From the NCBI GenBank assembly GCA_032173965.1, contig JAVUNC010000019.1, positions 11,519,234 to 11,583,233 of the forward strand: a stretch of 64,000 nucleotides of DNA, in the 5' to 3' direction. The translations under genes and the position numbers were made by a program. How positions within the stretch are numbered: position 1 is the first letter of the stretch; the number at the start of each line of letters is the position of its first letter. The notes beneath the pieces were generated by a model. It did not search any database. It saw only the letters and a program-made list of their open reading frames with translations, and was not told where the DNA came from. The stretch is from Sitta carolinensis (taxonomy: Eukaryota > Chordata > Aves > Passeriformes > Sittidae). This document shows, piece by piece, positions 50,213 through 60,684 of the stretch.

Positions 50213-53200
50213 AATGGAACATAAATTGGGGAATACCATTCCTAAACCATGACACATTTAATTTTAATTCCTGAATAGTCAATGAATTCCAAGAGCTAAG
50301 TTATGGTATTTGATGGTTTTTTTCCTGTCAGGAAATTCCTGAGTCAGCTGGAAACAAAGAAAGACAGCTCACTCTTGATGCTAGTTTTGTTCATAATGAC
50401 AAACTGGCATGTGGGTCCATCTGTATGTGGCTTTAATTCCAGCAAGAACTTTTCATGCTATTCCTATATGATTCCTATACCCCACAAAGCTATAAACGCC
50501 TTCCTGCTCACAACAAGTTGTACAACCTAGATCTTAGAGACAAAAATAGGTGGATAGCAGAAGATGTTGATTTATTACTGGAGAAGCAGTTCATATGAGG
50601 AAAGACAAAAGGGGAAACTGCATCCTCAAGTGCAGGCTTAAGATGTAGAAAAATGTGCTCCATTAGCAGTATTCTCATTTACAGGCCCTTTGTGGCAGCT
50701 TCCAAGCTGAAAATTTTATCCATACAATTACAGGGAAAATGTGTCCAACAGAGTTAACAAGAACTGAGGCTGCCTATATTCCCAAACACTACATTCCAGT
50801 AGCATTGCACTTCCCTGGTATATGCGTCCACCCGTCATATATGTCCTCTCTTCCCAGATATAAGCAACACACCTGGTGGATATGTTTTCTCTGAAAAATG
50901 ATGCACATATGAAGTTACTTTAGAAAAAGTCCTGCATTTAAAATTTTAAAATTAAAAAATATCTGACTTAATATACTACTGATGCACAGTGTGAAGAGCC
51001 CGTGTGGACTGTTGAGCCTGGCTAGGAGTTATGAGACTTCGTTGGTAGTTGCTAATGTGGACAAAACGTTGTCCAGTTCTCTCTAGCAGCTTCCTGCTCC
51101 TCTTTCTCTCTGCTACATTTAGGTCACACCATTTTCAGAGCCACAGATGCCTGTTACCAAAACTGTGCTGCAGTGAGGCCCTGGAGTGATTAGATGATTG
51201 CTAAAAAGAAAGAAACCCTTAGAAGTATGACGCCTTGGAAATATACATTAGCTGAAACATTTCCCATTTGGATCATTGTGGCAGCTAACCTCCCTTCATT
51301 CCTCTTCTCCAGTCTGGACTGATTGGCAGGTGACCATCCATCCATCCATCCATCCATCCATCCATCCATCCATCCATCCATCCATCCATCCATCCATCCA
51401 TCCATCCATCCATCCATCCCTGCAGGGGTTTGGCAGGCCATGGGAATCCAGAGTAGGTCTGTGATGTTGTGTACGTGGAGCAGATCCGCTGAGTGTATGC
51501 TGACGTGTGCCAGATAGCTCCTCAGAAAGCCAGGGTCTGGGTCTGAGAGTCTTGTTGGATGACCCTGTGCCAGTGCTGAGGCACCCAGGGGCTTCAGGGT
51601 TTGTGCCAGGCAAGCAGAGCAGAGCCAGGGCACAGTTCTGCAGGGCAGGGTTCAGAAGAGAAGCATCTGGGGGGGTTAGGGGAGAAGAAACTGTCAGCAG
51701 GAGGATCTCTGGGGTTTTGCAGACTTTGAGCTGATCCAAGGGGGGATTTCAGTGTTTCCTTTACCTCATTTCCCAAGAAACCTCTAAAAAAGAGAGAAAA
51801 TGAGAGACACAGAGACAGAAGAAACCAAAGGTTTTGACTGGCACCTCCTCCCTCTGCTTTGGACCTTGTAAAACAACTGAAAGCCCTGACACATCTGGGC
51901 TCTTATATTTTCCATCAAGATGAGTGCATTTCATTGATGTCACACTTTTGAACACGCTTGCATGCACAATGAGCTGTGCTGTCTGCCAGTGGAGGAAATG
52001 GAATATAGCAGAGCTGGCCAGGACATCATAAGGGCTGTTCCAAGACCTAGCAAAGCCTGGCTGCATTTTCAGGTTATTTAATCTCCCCGCTGTTTTATAT
52101 TAAAGGGATAATGGTCACAGATGAGAAGCACTGACACTTGTCAGGTACTCACCAACTGGACTGTCTTGCAGGTCTGGCTGTAAATCACAATGTGACTCCA
52201 AGGAGAAAAAGCCCCCAGATGCCTCCCCCACTCCTTCTGCGGGGCTCCAGTATGCTCCAGCCACGCCTTTGATAGAGTTTCTGCCACCTGTCAGTCAGAG
52301 AAGAGTTCAGGGCTTTGCAGGCTGCTCTTGAAAACTGCTCATCACTGGGCATGAGCATGAAAAACTTTTGTGTCCCTGTAGTACCTATGTGGGGAATGCA
52401 CAGCTCCTTTGGATGGCTGCAGTGATGTGACAGAAGCACCTGCCTGATCCCTGGCTGGGCTTTGGTTCAGGCTGACCAAGGAACAATACGGCTCCTGTCC
52501 TGCAGTGAACCTGCGAATTCCTGGCTTGCATAGGAGGTAGTAAAGGAGCAAAATGAAGACACATCTCCCTTGTCTGTGCTGTTGATTAGAAGCCAATTAC
52601 TTCACTCTGTAAATATTCCCATCAGGATGGGCCCAATCTGAGCTCTCAGGTACATCTCAAAAGCTTCCCTGGTGACAGGGAGGACTGGCTGCTGTTGGGA
52701 TGGGGAGCTGGTCCTGGCACAAGGACATGGCTGTCAGGACCTGCCTGTCCAGCAGGCTCCTGAACTGTGCATTATTTACCTCTAGGCTTCCATTGTTCCC
52801 TGCTTACTGGCACATCATGCTCTTGGGCTGGGTACCCAGCCATGGTTACAGACTGAAAGGTGCAGGCAGATTTACTGAGGTGGCTGAAAAAAATCCATTC
52901 TTTGTAGTTAATTTCCCTGCTGGCATCCCATGTACTGATTGAATCCTGCTCCATGGCTTCCCCTCACAGTATGTGATTGTGCTTCTCTCACCCAGACAGG
53001 CACATTATTCATCAAAACGCAACATTCAACTAAATAAATTACTCAGAACTTTTTCAAGTAAGTGAAGTGAGTTTCACCCTCTCTTTTTCCCCTGCATTTA
53101 CTGCAGTGCTAAGCAAAGGCACCCAGTAGCCTAAAGGGATATTCCAGATATTAATTTCCTAGCTTTGTAGTTGCAAAGTTTCAATTTTGCAGTGACTCTG

Positions 53201-53749
53201 AGCTGCTTTCCTAGCAGAATGCAGAAGGGAGCTCAGGCTGGATTTTGTGCACAGTAAAGGAGTGCAGGATTGAAAGGCTGCAGTATTGTTCATGCCAGCA
53301 AAGAGCCCGGCCCCGCCCAAGACATGCCCCTGATACCTTGGACATTGGCCCTCCTAGGGTTGATTTACCACTCACACTGCCTTAGAGTCTAGGTTGGCAT
53401 GGGTCATCCTGCCTCTGCTACTCTACAGTGAAATCCTGAGGTCCACAGCTTCAAATGGACCCTTAAATGCCTTTTATACCAAAGACCCACTACCAAAATC
53501 ACTTCTAACAGTGATAGAGAAATGTCAGAGCATGGAGCAATCTGAAAGCCTTCAAGATGCTGGGATGATGAAAGAGTACAATGGGAAAATAGAGAAAAAG
53601 CTAGGATTGTTTTCTAATCTCTTTATTTGCTTTGGTCAGCAAACCAAACCAAAGCATACTGCTTCTTAAGCTTTGGTGATGCTCTGCTTTTCCACAGAAG
53701 AAAATTCTGCTTGGTAGGGCAGCCTTAGCTCCCTATGGAGCCAAAACAG
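50213..53749. other. Unique non-coding DNA around a CATC microsatellite
   Basis: No gene was recognised apart from the microsatellite listed separately. The first 42 nt may still belong to the LTR. Confidence 0.65.
51334..51420 (+). repeat. (CATC)n microsatellite
   Basis: About 21 uninterrupted CATC/TCCA units. The reverse strand stays open as a Met-Asp-Gly-Trp repeat (within 51190-51739), which is an artefact of the tetranucleotide. Likely length-polymorphic. Confidence 0.97.
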
Positions 53750-54060
53750 AGACTCTCAAAACCATGCTTGGTGATGATGTCCAGAATGATCTGTTCCATC
53801 AGCTTTCCAAGGATGGATGTGAAACTGACTGGACAGTAGTTTCCTATGTCCTCCTTCTTTCCCTGTTTGAGGATGGAAGTAATATTGGCTTTGCTCCACT
53901 CATCGAGCACCTTTACTGTTCTCCATGATTTTTCAGAGTTGATAGGAAGAAGAAGGGAGCATTGCAATAAAACTCTGCAACCTTCTGCACAACAGCAAAG
54001 GAAAACTGAAGCTTTGTCAGCTCTTCAGCTGATGGTCTATGTGATGCCTCATCATCTCTG
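53750..54060 (-). mobile_element. Antisense CR1 LINE fragment, reverse-transcriptase N-terminal part (dead)
   Basis: On the minus strand, codons in about 53760-53905 read WSKANITSILKQGKKEDIGN followed by YCPVSFTSILGKLMEQIIL. This follows the conserved CR1 reverse-transcriptase opening (W-KANVTPIFKKG, then NYRPVSL). Upstream on the minus strand the match continues less clearly to about 54060. Neither the catalytic palm motifs nor the endonuclease are present, and the frame is closed on both sides. Inference: an internal fragment of an old CR1 insertion, lacking the 3' tail. Confidence 0.75.
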
Positions 54061-57000
54061 CAAGACATCCCTGCTGTCTCTTTGGTCATGAAAGTTCTCC
54101 ATAACATCCCCTTTAGGCAGTGCAATCACAGTCCAGTCACTTTCTCAGTGTCTCAGTATAGCTCTGGGAGTATCTAGAGCAAAGACAGCTTTCACCAGCT
54201 AATGCAGGTTATTAAGTAATCATCAGTGAGTCTTGGATGAGGAAGGTTTGATGAGGAAGGTCCAAGAGATAAGATCCTACTGATTCCACCATTCAAAACT
54301 GTATAGAGTGAGAAAAAGCCAATTTTTCGTTCATCTCTGTCTTTAAAAAAGATGATATAGCGTAAGGCAAAAGTGTGGTTGTTGTTGTTGTTAAAATCAG
54401 AGGAGCTGCCCACAACCAACTAGGGAGGTTTAAACAGTGTGATCAGAAGTGTCTGTCTGTGCCTCTGTGGGTAGCACACTGTGTAAGGAAATTTTATTTT
54501 TCTCCTCCCTGAGGTGGTTTCTTTGGGAAGAAAGCAGTCAGCAATTGTGGCATTGAAGAGACTGGCTTTAGATCTCTGAGTAGAGATGAAAGGGGAGCAT
54601 TTATTGTCTGCAAGCCACTGCTTCTGGTTTTCTTCAGAATCAGCCAAGTAGCTCTGCACCAGTTAGCTTATTTCAATGTCTGCAAGACATTCTTCTTATG
54701 CAATAGGGTTGCACAGTTCCTATTTTCAAAGAAGAGATAAATTTTCAGGAAGAGCAGCAGAAAACATCAAACATATTAGGAGAGGATCTGATGCCTTCTT
54801 TTCTCATTTCAGAAGGAAAAATATACTGCAAATTAAAAAAATTCCTAAGGGGAAGGTTCATAACATCAAGCCCCACCCCCATCTCATCCCCAAAATAGGC
54901 ACTAGCTGCTTCTGCTCAGACAATGCCTCCTAAGCTGAAAGATCAACCTCCTATGGTTCAGGGGTGCTTTGCAGGATGGAACACTGCAAAGCATCAGGAA
55001 AATGTGGTTGTGTCTGTTTGATGCACTTTAGTTCTGCCTACAAAGCCAAAGGATGAAACATAGGAACTTTGATTATTCATTTCGTAAGAGAAAATTGGTG
55101 TGTTGTGTCCAGTCCTCCTGCTGCAAGAATTTTGCAGGACCATTGAAATGGAACATAAGAGGATGACACTGTGCTCTCATACACAAAACAACTCAAAAGA
55201 ACAAAACAACAAAAGAAAGGCATCTTTTGTATTTCCGGCTCTACCACAGGTCCCAGTGGGACACCCTACTTGGACCAATTAATATCCGGACTGGCTGTAC
55301 AGAGGAACCAAGGCAATGCTGTCTCACCACAGGTGGGAACTAAAAATGCCCACGAGTTTCAGAAGGAGCAGGGGAACAGCTACCAACCCCTTTAACTGCA
55401 AGGAGAGAGGGATTTGTGCAGTTGTATATGGTACAAACAGATATAACTCAACCTAATGTGCTGAAAGGTAGTGTCTCTTGCTATTTCTATGCATGGGATG
55501 AGTTCTCTTGCCCAAAGGAGAAATAGAAGCTTCAGGGCTTTTTGATTTTGGTGGGTTTGGGTGTTTGTTTGGTTTTTTGGTTGGGGTTTTTTTGTTGGTT
55601 TTTTTTTTTGTTTGTTTGGTTGGTTGGTTGGTTTTTTTTGGTGTTTTTCTGTGTGGTTTCCCCCACAATCCACCAATTAATATCTACATTGTACTCTAGG
55701 CTGTGCAAAACCATGATGGTAAGTTTGTATTCAGTTCTACACTGAAAGCAGCTCCAATTTAACTTTCAGAACATGTCAAGAGCTATAGTGAGGTCCTGGT
55801 GCAGGATACCAAGAGGGATGGCTCAGTCCCTGGAAGCATCCTGTCTTAAAACTCAAGGTGAAAAAGAAGCAAGAACTCCAGGCTGCTATTGCAGGTAGTA
55901 ATTAGGGGAAGCAGTTGGCAAGGCACGGAAATTTCCCAGCTCACACCTTTCAGCTGTCGTCAGAACAAAGTCCTAAATCAATATTATTGGTCCCTGAAGA
56001 AATCCAGTGGAGATAAATTAACATGCCCTCCTAAATGACAGACTTTTCCATTCCTGTCAGTCCTTAGATAGAAACCATCCATTGCTGCTTCACTGCAGCT
56101 GTCCCCAGGAGCCATCCCAGTGTTACAGATGCTTCCACATGCCATGTAACACAAAGCAGCCTTTGTTCAAAATCAAAACAATTTTCATAGCTTTATGTTT
56201 ATAGAAAGGAAAAAACATGCATGAATATGGCCCTCTCTGCCAGAACCTTACTCATGTCACCACCTTCAAGGGCATCCCTCTTCAGCCATGGAGATCCCTG
56301 TTGGCAAAGCTGAAGGTGAGGATGGACAAGAGTGGATTGCCATGAAATTCCCTGGCAGCAATGATGGGTGTAGCTCTTTCCAGGCTCATGCAATATCATT
56401 TACATCACCTCTGCTGCTGTATGTTGTCTTTCTTGTCAAACATGTGGCAATAAGTAGAGGATTTAAACAACCTGCAGAGATAGAGTGGGCCAGGAAAAGT
56501 ATTTCCCTCATTTGGAGCAGGAAAAGGATATCTTTGTTTTCTCAAGTTTACTGAGGGAAAGATCTGGAGAAGAAAGGGAGGAGAACAGAAGAACCGTAAG
56601 TTTGGGAAGAAGATGTGACCTACTTTTGATGCTAGGAAAAGCTCTTTGCTACTTATCTGTTGCTCTCGCTTTTTAGTATGCCTAATAGACACTTTGTTAA
56701 TTTTGCACAAAGCCCCTCTTGAAAGAGAAGTGGTTCCTATGTGCACACAGCTTTTCAGACTTGAAGGCCTCAGGTGTTTTCATTGTCTTTTAAAATATCT
56801 CAGGGTCATGGGGATATGATGAATAAGCAGGACTGAGATGCATTTTATTGTTTGTGGGAGTTCACTGTATGTGCAGCAATTTTCTCCGTTGGGGCTTGAC
56901 TATTGTGCTGTGTAACAGGGAATTAAAGATAGGCCACAGAATGAAAGCAAGATGCTTCTCACCTGTACTGTCAGGATTTTATCATCACAAACAGCCTGCT

Positions 57001-57974
57001 AAACTGCTCCGATGGGCTGGTTTCTCTGTTTTCCCATCTTTCTGCTTGTTTTCAGAAGGGTTTGATTTTCCTAGCCAGGAGTTTGGAGTTTGTTTGCATG
57101 AAAGTGGGACAGAAGAATACCCTGGTTTATAACTTTGCAAGAGGGCTCTGTAACCTGCTTGGCCTGCCCATGCAAGGCAGGATGGCTGCATACTGCCCAT
57201 GGCCTCCAAAGCATCATTGTCCCTTGGATCTGTGCTGCCAGGTGGGGTTCTGTGTGCCAGGGCTCTCCGGACACAGCCACAACACCAGCCACAGGGATGT
57301 GTGCTCTTTCAACACTGTTCCACCACTCTGCCTTGCTTTTTTCCACAGGTTTCTTCATTTGCCCAGTCCGGTCTGAGAACCCAGAGACCAGGCACAGAAC
57401 AGAGAGAGTTTGGAAGGGGAAGAAGTGGATCAGCCAACAAAAAACCACCACTCTACCCTCACCTCAAGGAACTCTGAATTGTAGAAGAGACAAATAGCTG
57501 GAGACTGTCATGGACCTTTGTTGGACAAAATCAGCAACAGTGGATTTTTCCATGTCTTTGTTCTAAAAACTGATTTAATTTGTGCAGTACAAAAGTATTT
57601 TATAAGGATCTTTAAAAGTGCCAAGAAAGAACACAGAGCTCAGCTGGAAGAAAAATGAAACTCTGGTACAAAGCAAGGAACCCAGATAATAAATGGGTCC
57701 AAAGGAATCAGCCTCGAATGACTGCATAGCACTCCTTTGGTGGAAAAAATGGTGACTGGTTTATTGTTAAACAGTCCATATTTCTTGTGGGAAGAAATCA
57801 TGCAGAGTAGTAACACTAATGTAAATAGAAATTCTCTCCAGAAATTGTTTCTGAGAATGCCAGCAGTCTTAAAATAGTTGCTTGCTCCCTCCAAATAGAC
57901 ACCACTGAACTTACAAGTTGATGTAATTCCAGCAATGGGCCTGTAACTTTCCTCTGCAGTCACGCTGTTGAATT
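54061..57974. other. Unique non-coding DNA with simple-sequence patches
   Basis: No gene was recognised. Small patches include five TTG-type units near 54378-54392, an A/C-only stretch around 55181-55198 and the G/T tract listed separately. Open frames reach 126 codons (57071-57451, minus), heavily overlapped on both strands. Confidence 0.65.
55546..55648 (+). repeat. 103-nt pure G/T tract
   Basis: Only G and T occur for 103 nt, with TTGG/TTTG units, a T11-type run and four consecutive TTGG units near 55617-55632. The reverse strand gives a spurious Asn/Lys/Gln/Pro/Thr-rich frame. This is low-complexity DNA. Confidence 0.95.
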
Positions 57975-59598
57975 AACAAGTAAGAGGCAAATAGAATGCA
58001 GAGAAGGCAGAGTTACTGAACACTTCTTTGCATCATTCCCTGACAAGATCAGCCCTCAGGGATCTCTGGTCCAGGAGACCAGGGTAAAGGATTGGTGGAA
58101 GGAAGACTTCCCCTTGGTCAAGGAGGATTGGGTTAGAGATCACCCAGGCAAACTTGGCATCCACAAATCCATGGGCCTTGATGGGGTTCTTTGAGAGTGG
58201 TGATTGGGAGAGGTGCCTGAGGACTGGCAGGTAGCAAATGTCACCCCAGTCTTCAAAATGGGCAAGAAGAAGAACCTGGGGAATCCCCAGCCAAACTCAC
58301 CTCAGTCCCTGGGTAGGTGATGGAGCATCTCATTTTGAGGCCACCTCTACCCACATAGAGGAGGACAAGAAGGTGATCTGTAGTAGTCAGCATGGATTCA
58401 CTAAAGTTACATTAGGCTTGACCAATCTGGTTACCTTCTACAGTGAAAGGCCTGTCTGGATGGATGAGGGGAGATGAGTGGGTATTGTTTACCTGTACTT
58501 CAAATGGGCTTTTGACACTCTTACATAGGCAAGCTCAGAAAGTCCTGTCTGGATGAGTGGATGATAAGGTGGATTGAGAACTGGCTGAACAGCAGATCCT
58601 GAAGGGTCGTGATCAGTGGCACAGGGGCCAGTTGGAGGCCTGTCTTTAGTGGTGTTGCCAAGGGTTCTACATGGGGCCCAGTATGGTTTAACTTATTCAT
58701 CAATGACTTGGATGAAGGGGCAGATCAGCAAGTTCACTGGTGACACAAAGCTGGGAGCAGTGGCCAGTAGCCCAGAGTGCTGTGATCCCTTCAGAGGGAC
58801 CTCGACAGGCTGAGAGATGGGCAGGGAAAAACCTCCTGGAATTCAACAGGGGCAAGTGCAGGGTCCTGCCCCTGGGGAGGAACAGCCCCAGGCACAAGCA
58901 CAGGCTGGGGGTGACCTGCTGGGCAGCAGCTCTGCAGAGAAGGACCTGGGGATGCTGGGGGACAGCAAACTGTCCATGGGCCAGCAGTGTCCAGGGGGAC
59001 AAGGAGGCCAAGGGGATCCTGGGCTGCATCAGGAACTGCATTGGCAGCAGGCCAGGGAGTGATCCTGCCCCTCTACTCAGCCCTGGTGAGGCCAGTCTGG
59101 AGTGCTGTGTCCAGTTCTGGGATCCTCAGGACAGGAGAGACATGGGGCTGCTGGAGTGGGTCCAGCAGAGGGTGACAAAGATGATGAAGGGCCCGGAGCC
59201 CCTCAGCTGTGAGGAGAGGCTGAGGGAGCTGAGCCTGTTGGGTCTGGAGAAGAGACACTGAGAGGGGAGCTCATCAATGTCTGCCAGTGTGTGCAGGGAG
59301 GGGCCAGAGCACGGAGCAGGCTCTGCTCGGCGGGGCCGGCAACGGGCAGGAGCTGAGGCTCAGGAAGTTCCACCGGAACGTGAGGAAGAACTTCCCTGTG
59401 CAGTGCCTGAGCTCTGGGACAGATTGCCCAGGGAGGCTGTGGAGTCTCCCTCGCTGGGGATAGTCAAGAACCGTCTGGGCACCATCCTGTGCCCTGTGCT
59501 CTGGGATGACCCTGCCTGAGCAGGGAGGTTGGACCAGGTGGCCCACGGTGGTCCCTTCCAGCCTGAGCCATCCTGGGATTCTGTGATTCTGTGATTCA
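57975..59598 (+). mobile_element. 5'-truncated CR1 LINE: reverse-transcriptase remnant plus complete 3' end
   Basis: This is the longest transposon copy here. Codons at 58096-58188 read KDWWKEDFPL and later KSMGLDGV, matching the linker before the CR1 reverse transcriptase. SQHGFTKV follows near 58386. The catalytic motif normally read as YLDF-KAFDT is VYLYFKWAFDT at 58488-58520, losing the first aspartate. The FADD motif is FTGD at 58733-58744. The PQGS motif is AKGS near 58660. Frameshifts and deletions separate these blocks, including loss of the segment between DGV and the KANV motif. The 3' half is GC-rich and closer to CR1 consensus. The end carries the diagnostic ATTCTGTG octamer repeats at 59577-59598. 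It is 5'-truncated as usual for CR1, and plainly inactive. Confidence 0.92.
59577..59598 (+). repeat. CR1 3' terminal octamer repeat (ATTCTGTG)n
   Basis: GATTCTGTGATTCTGTGATTC closes the CR1 copy. In CR1 LINEs this short 3' repeat replaces a poly-A tail and is recognised by the element's own reverse transcriptase (established for the family). It fixes the element's + orientation and right boundary. Confidence 0.9.
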
Positions 59599-60543
59599 GA
59601 TCTAACACAGCAAGACAAGTAAGATTAGATTTTGCTCTCACAAAGATGAGATGTCATGGCCAGTCATTACTGCTACCAGAGAAGGGTTGGGAGGATGGAA
59701 GAAAGAAGGAGTAAAGATAGAATTTGGGCAGAGATCCCAGCTTGCTGCTACTAGATGTTGGGGATATTACCAGAAGTCCATGTAAGTTTTGAAAACTCTT
59801 TTTCTCCAAATCTTTGTGTAACCTTTACTTCTACTGTAAGTAAATGACATTTAAGTTTTCTGAATGGAGTTAATTTCCCTCTTTTCAATACAGATTTTTG
59901 TTTTCCTTTTTTGTGTGTGCTTCCCCAAATTTGTATCTCACTAATTCAAAAGCTAAGGCGCCTTTACAACACAACTTAATTCATATCCTTAAAGTTAATT
60001 ATTTTGTGTAAGATCTTCCATATAATCTTTGGTACTTCCATTAAGTCATAGTGGTTTTAAAATGAGACACGGTTATTCACCTGCTTATCTCAAACCTACA
60101 AAGAATTACAGCATTTGTTAGCAGTAGTCCTAATGAATGCTTTCCTTGTATTTCCCATGCAAGTCATGATTTCCATCTTTTCCTTCTCTTCCACTGAACC
60201 TCAGAGTTGAACAGAGTTGCTTATTTTCCTGTGATCCTGCAGAGCGACCCCAGGAAGCTGCCAGGAGCCAGAATGGAATCCCATTTACCCCTCCTTAAGC
60301 AGTGGGATCTGGCTATTTCCAGGTGGCTCCCTACTGAGGGGTAGCAAAGGTGAGCACCAGCAGCCATCGCTCAGTTCTGCTGAGATAAGAGTCTGGGCTG
60401 GACTTTCAGCACAGAAGATTTCCCAAGTGCTTCATGAAAGCTGACAATTAACACAACTAAATTATTCTCTGCAGGGGATGTGGTGTGGCTCAGAACAAAC
60501 TGACCTATAAATAAATCATACCTACATATTCCCCAATTCATAT
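59599..60543. other. Unique non-coding DNA between CR1 and SINE
   Basis: No gene or further repeat was recognised in this AT-rich spacer. Confidence 0.65.
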
Positions 60544-60684
60544 GACTTTTTAGACTCAGCTGGTCAGAGCATGGTGCTAACAACACCAAGGTCACAGATT
60601 TGATCCCTGTATAGGCACTCACTTCAGAGTTAGACTTGATGATCCTTGTGGGTCCCTTCCAACTTGGAATATTCTGTTATTCTC
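60544..60684 (+). mobile_element. tRNA-Ile-derived SINE with CR1-like tail (TguSINE1-like)
   Basis: The head (about 60544-60616) follows a tRNA-Ile: TTAGACTCAGCTGG is the A box with one extra base, GAGCATGGTGCTAACAACACCAAGG matches the anticodon arm region (anticodon loop region changed, CTAACAA where tRNA-Ile has CTAATAA), and GATTTGATCCC is the B box. The tail (60617-60684) reads ACTCACTTCAGAGTTAGACTTGATGATCC, then TTGTGGGTCCCTTCCAACTT, then ATTCTGTTATTCT, which is a CR1 3' end. Such a chimera lets a CR1 reverse transcriptase mobilise an RNA polymerase III transcript. The combination matches the SINE type described in zebra finch, hence the songbird inference. It is diverged and not a functional tRNA gene. 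Confidence 0.85.

Noticed and set aside
51190..51739. Two 147-codon minus frames with Met-Asp-Gly-Trp repeats
   Set aside because: The repeats come directly from the CATC microsatellite and the flanks show no domain.
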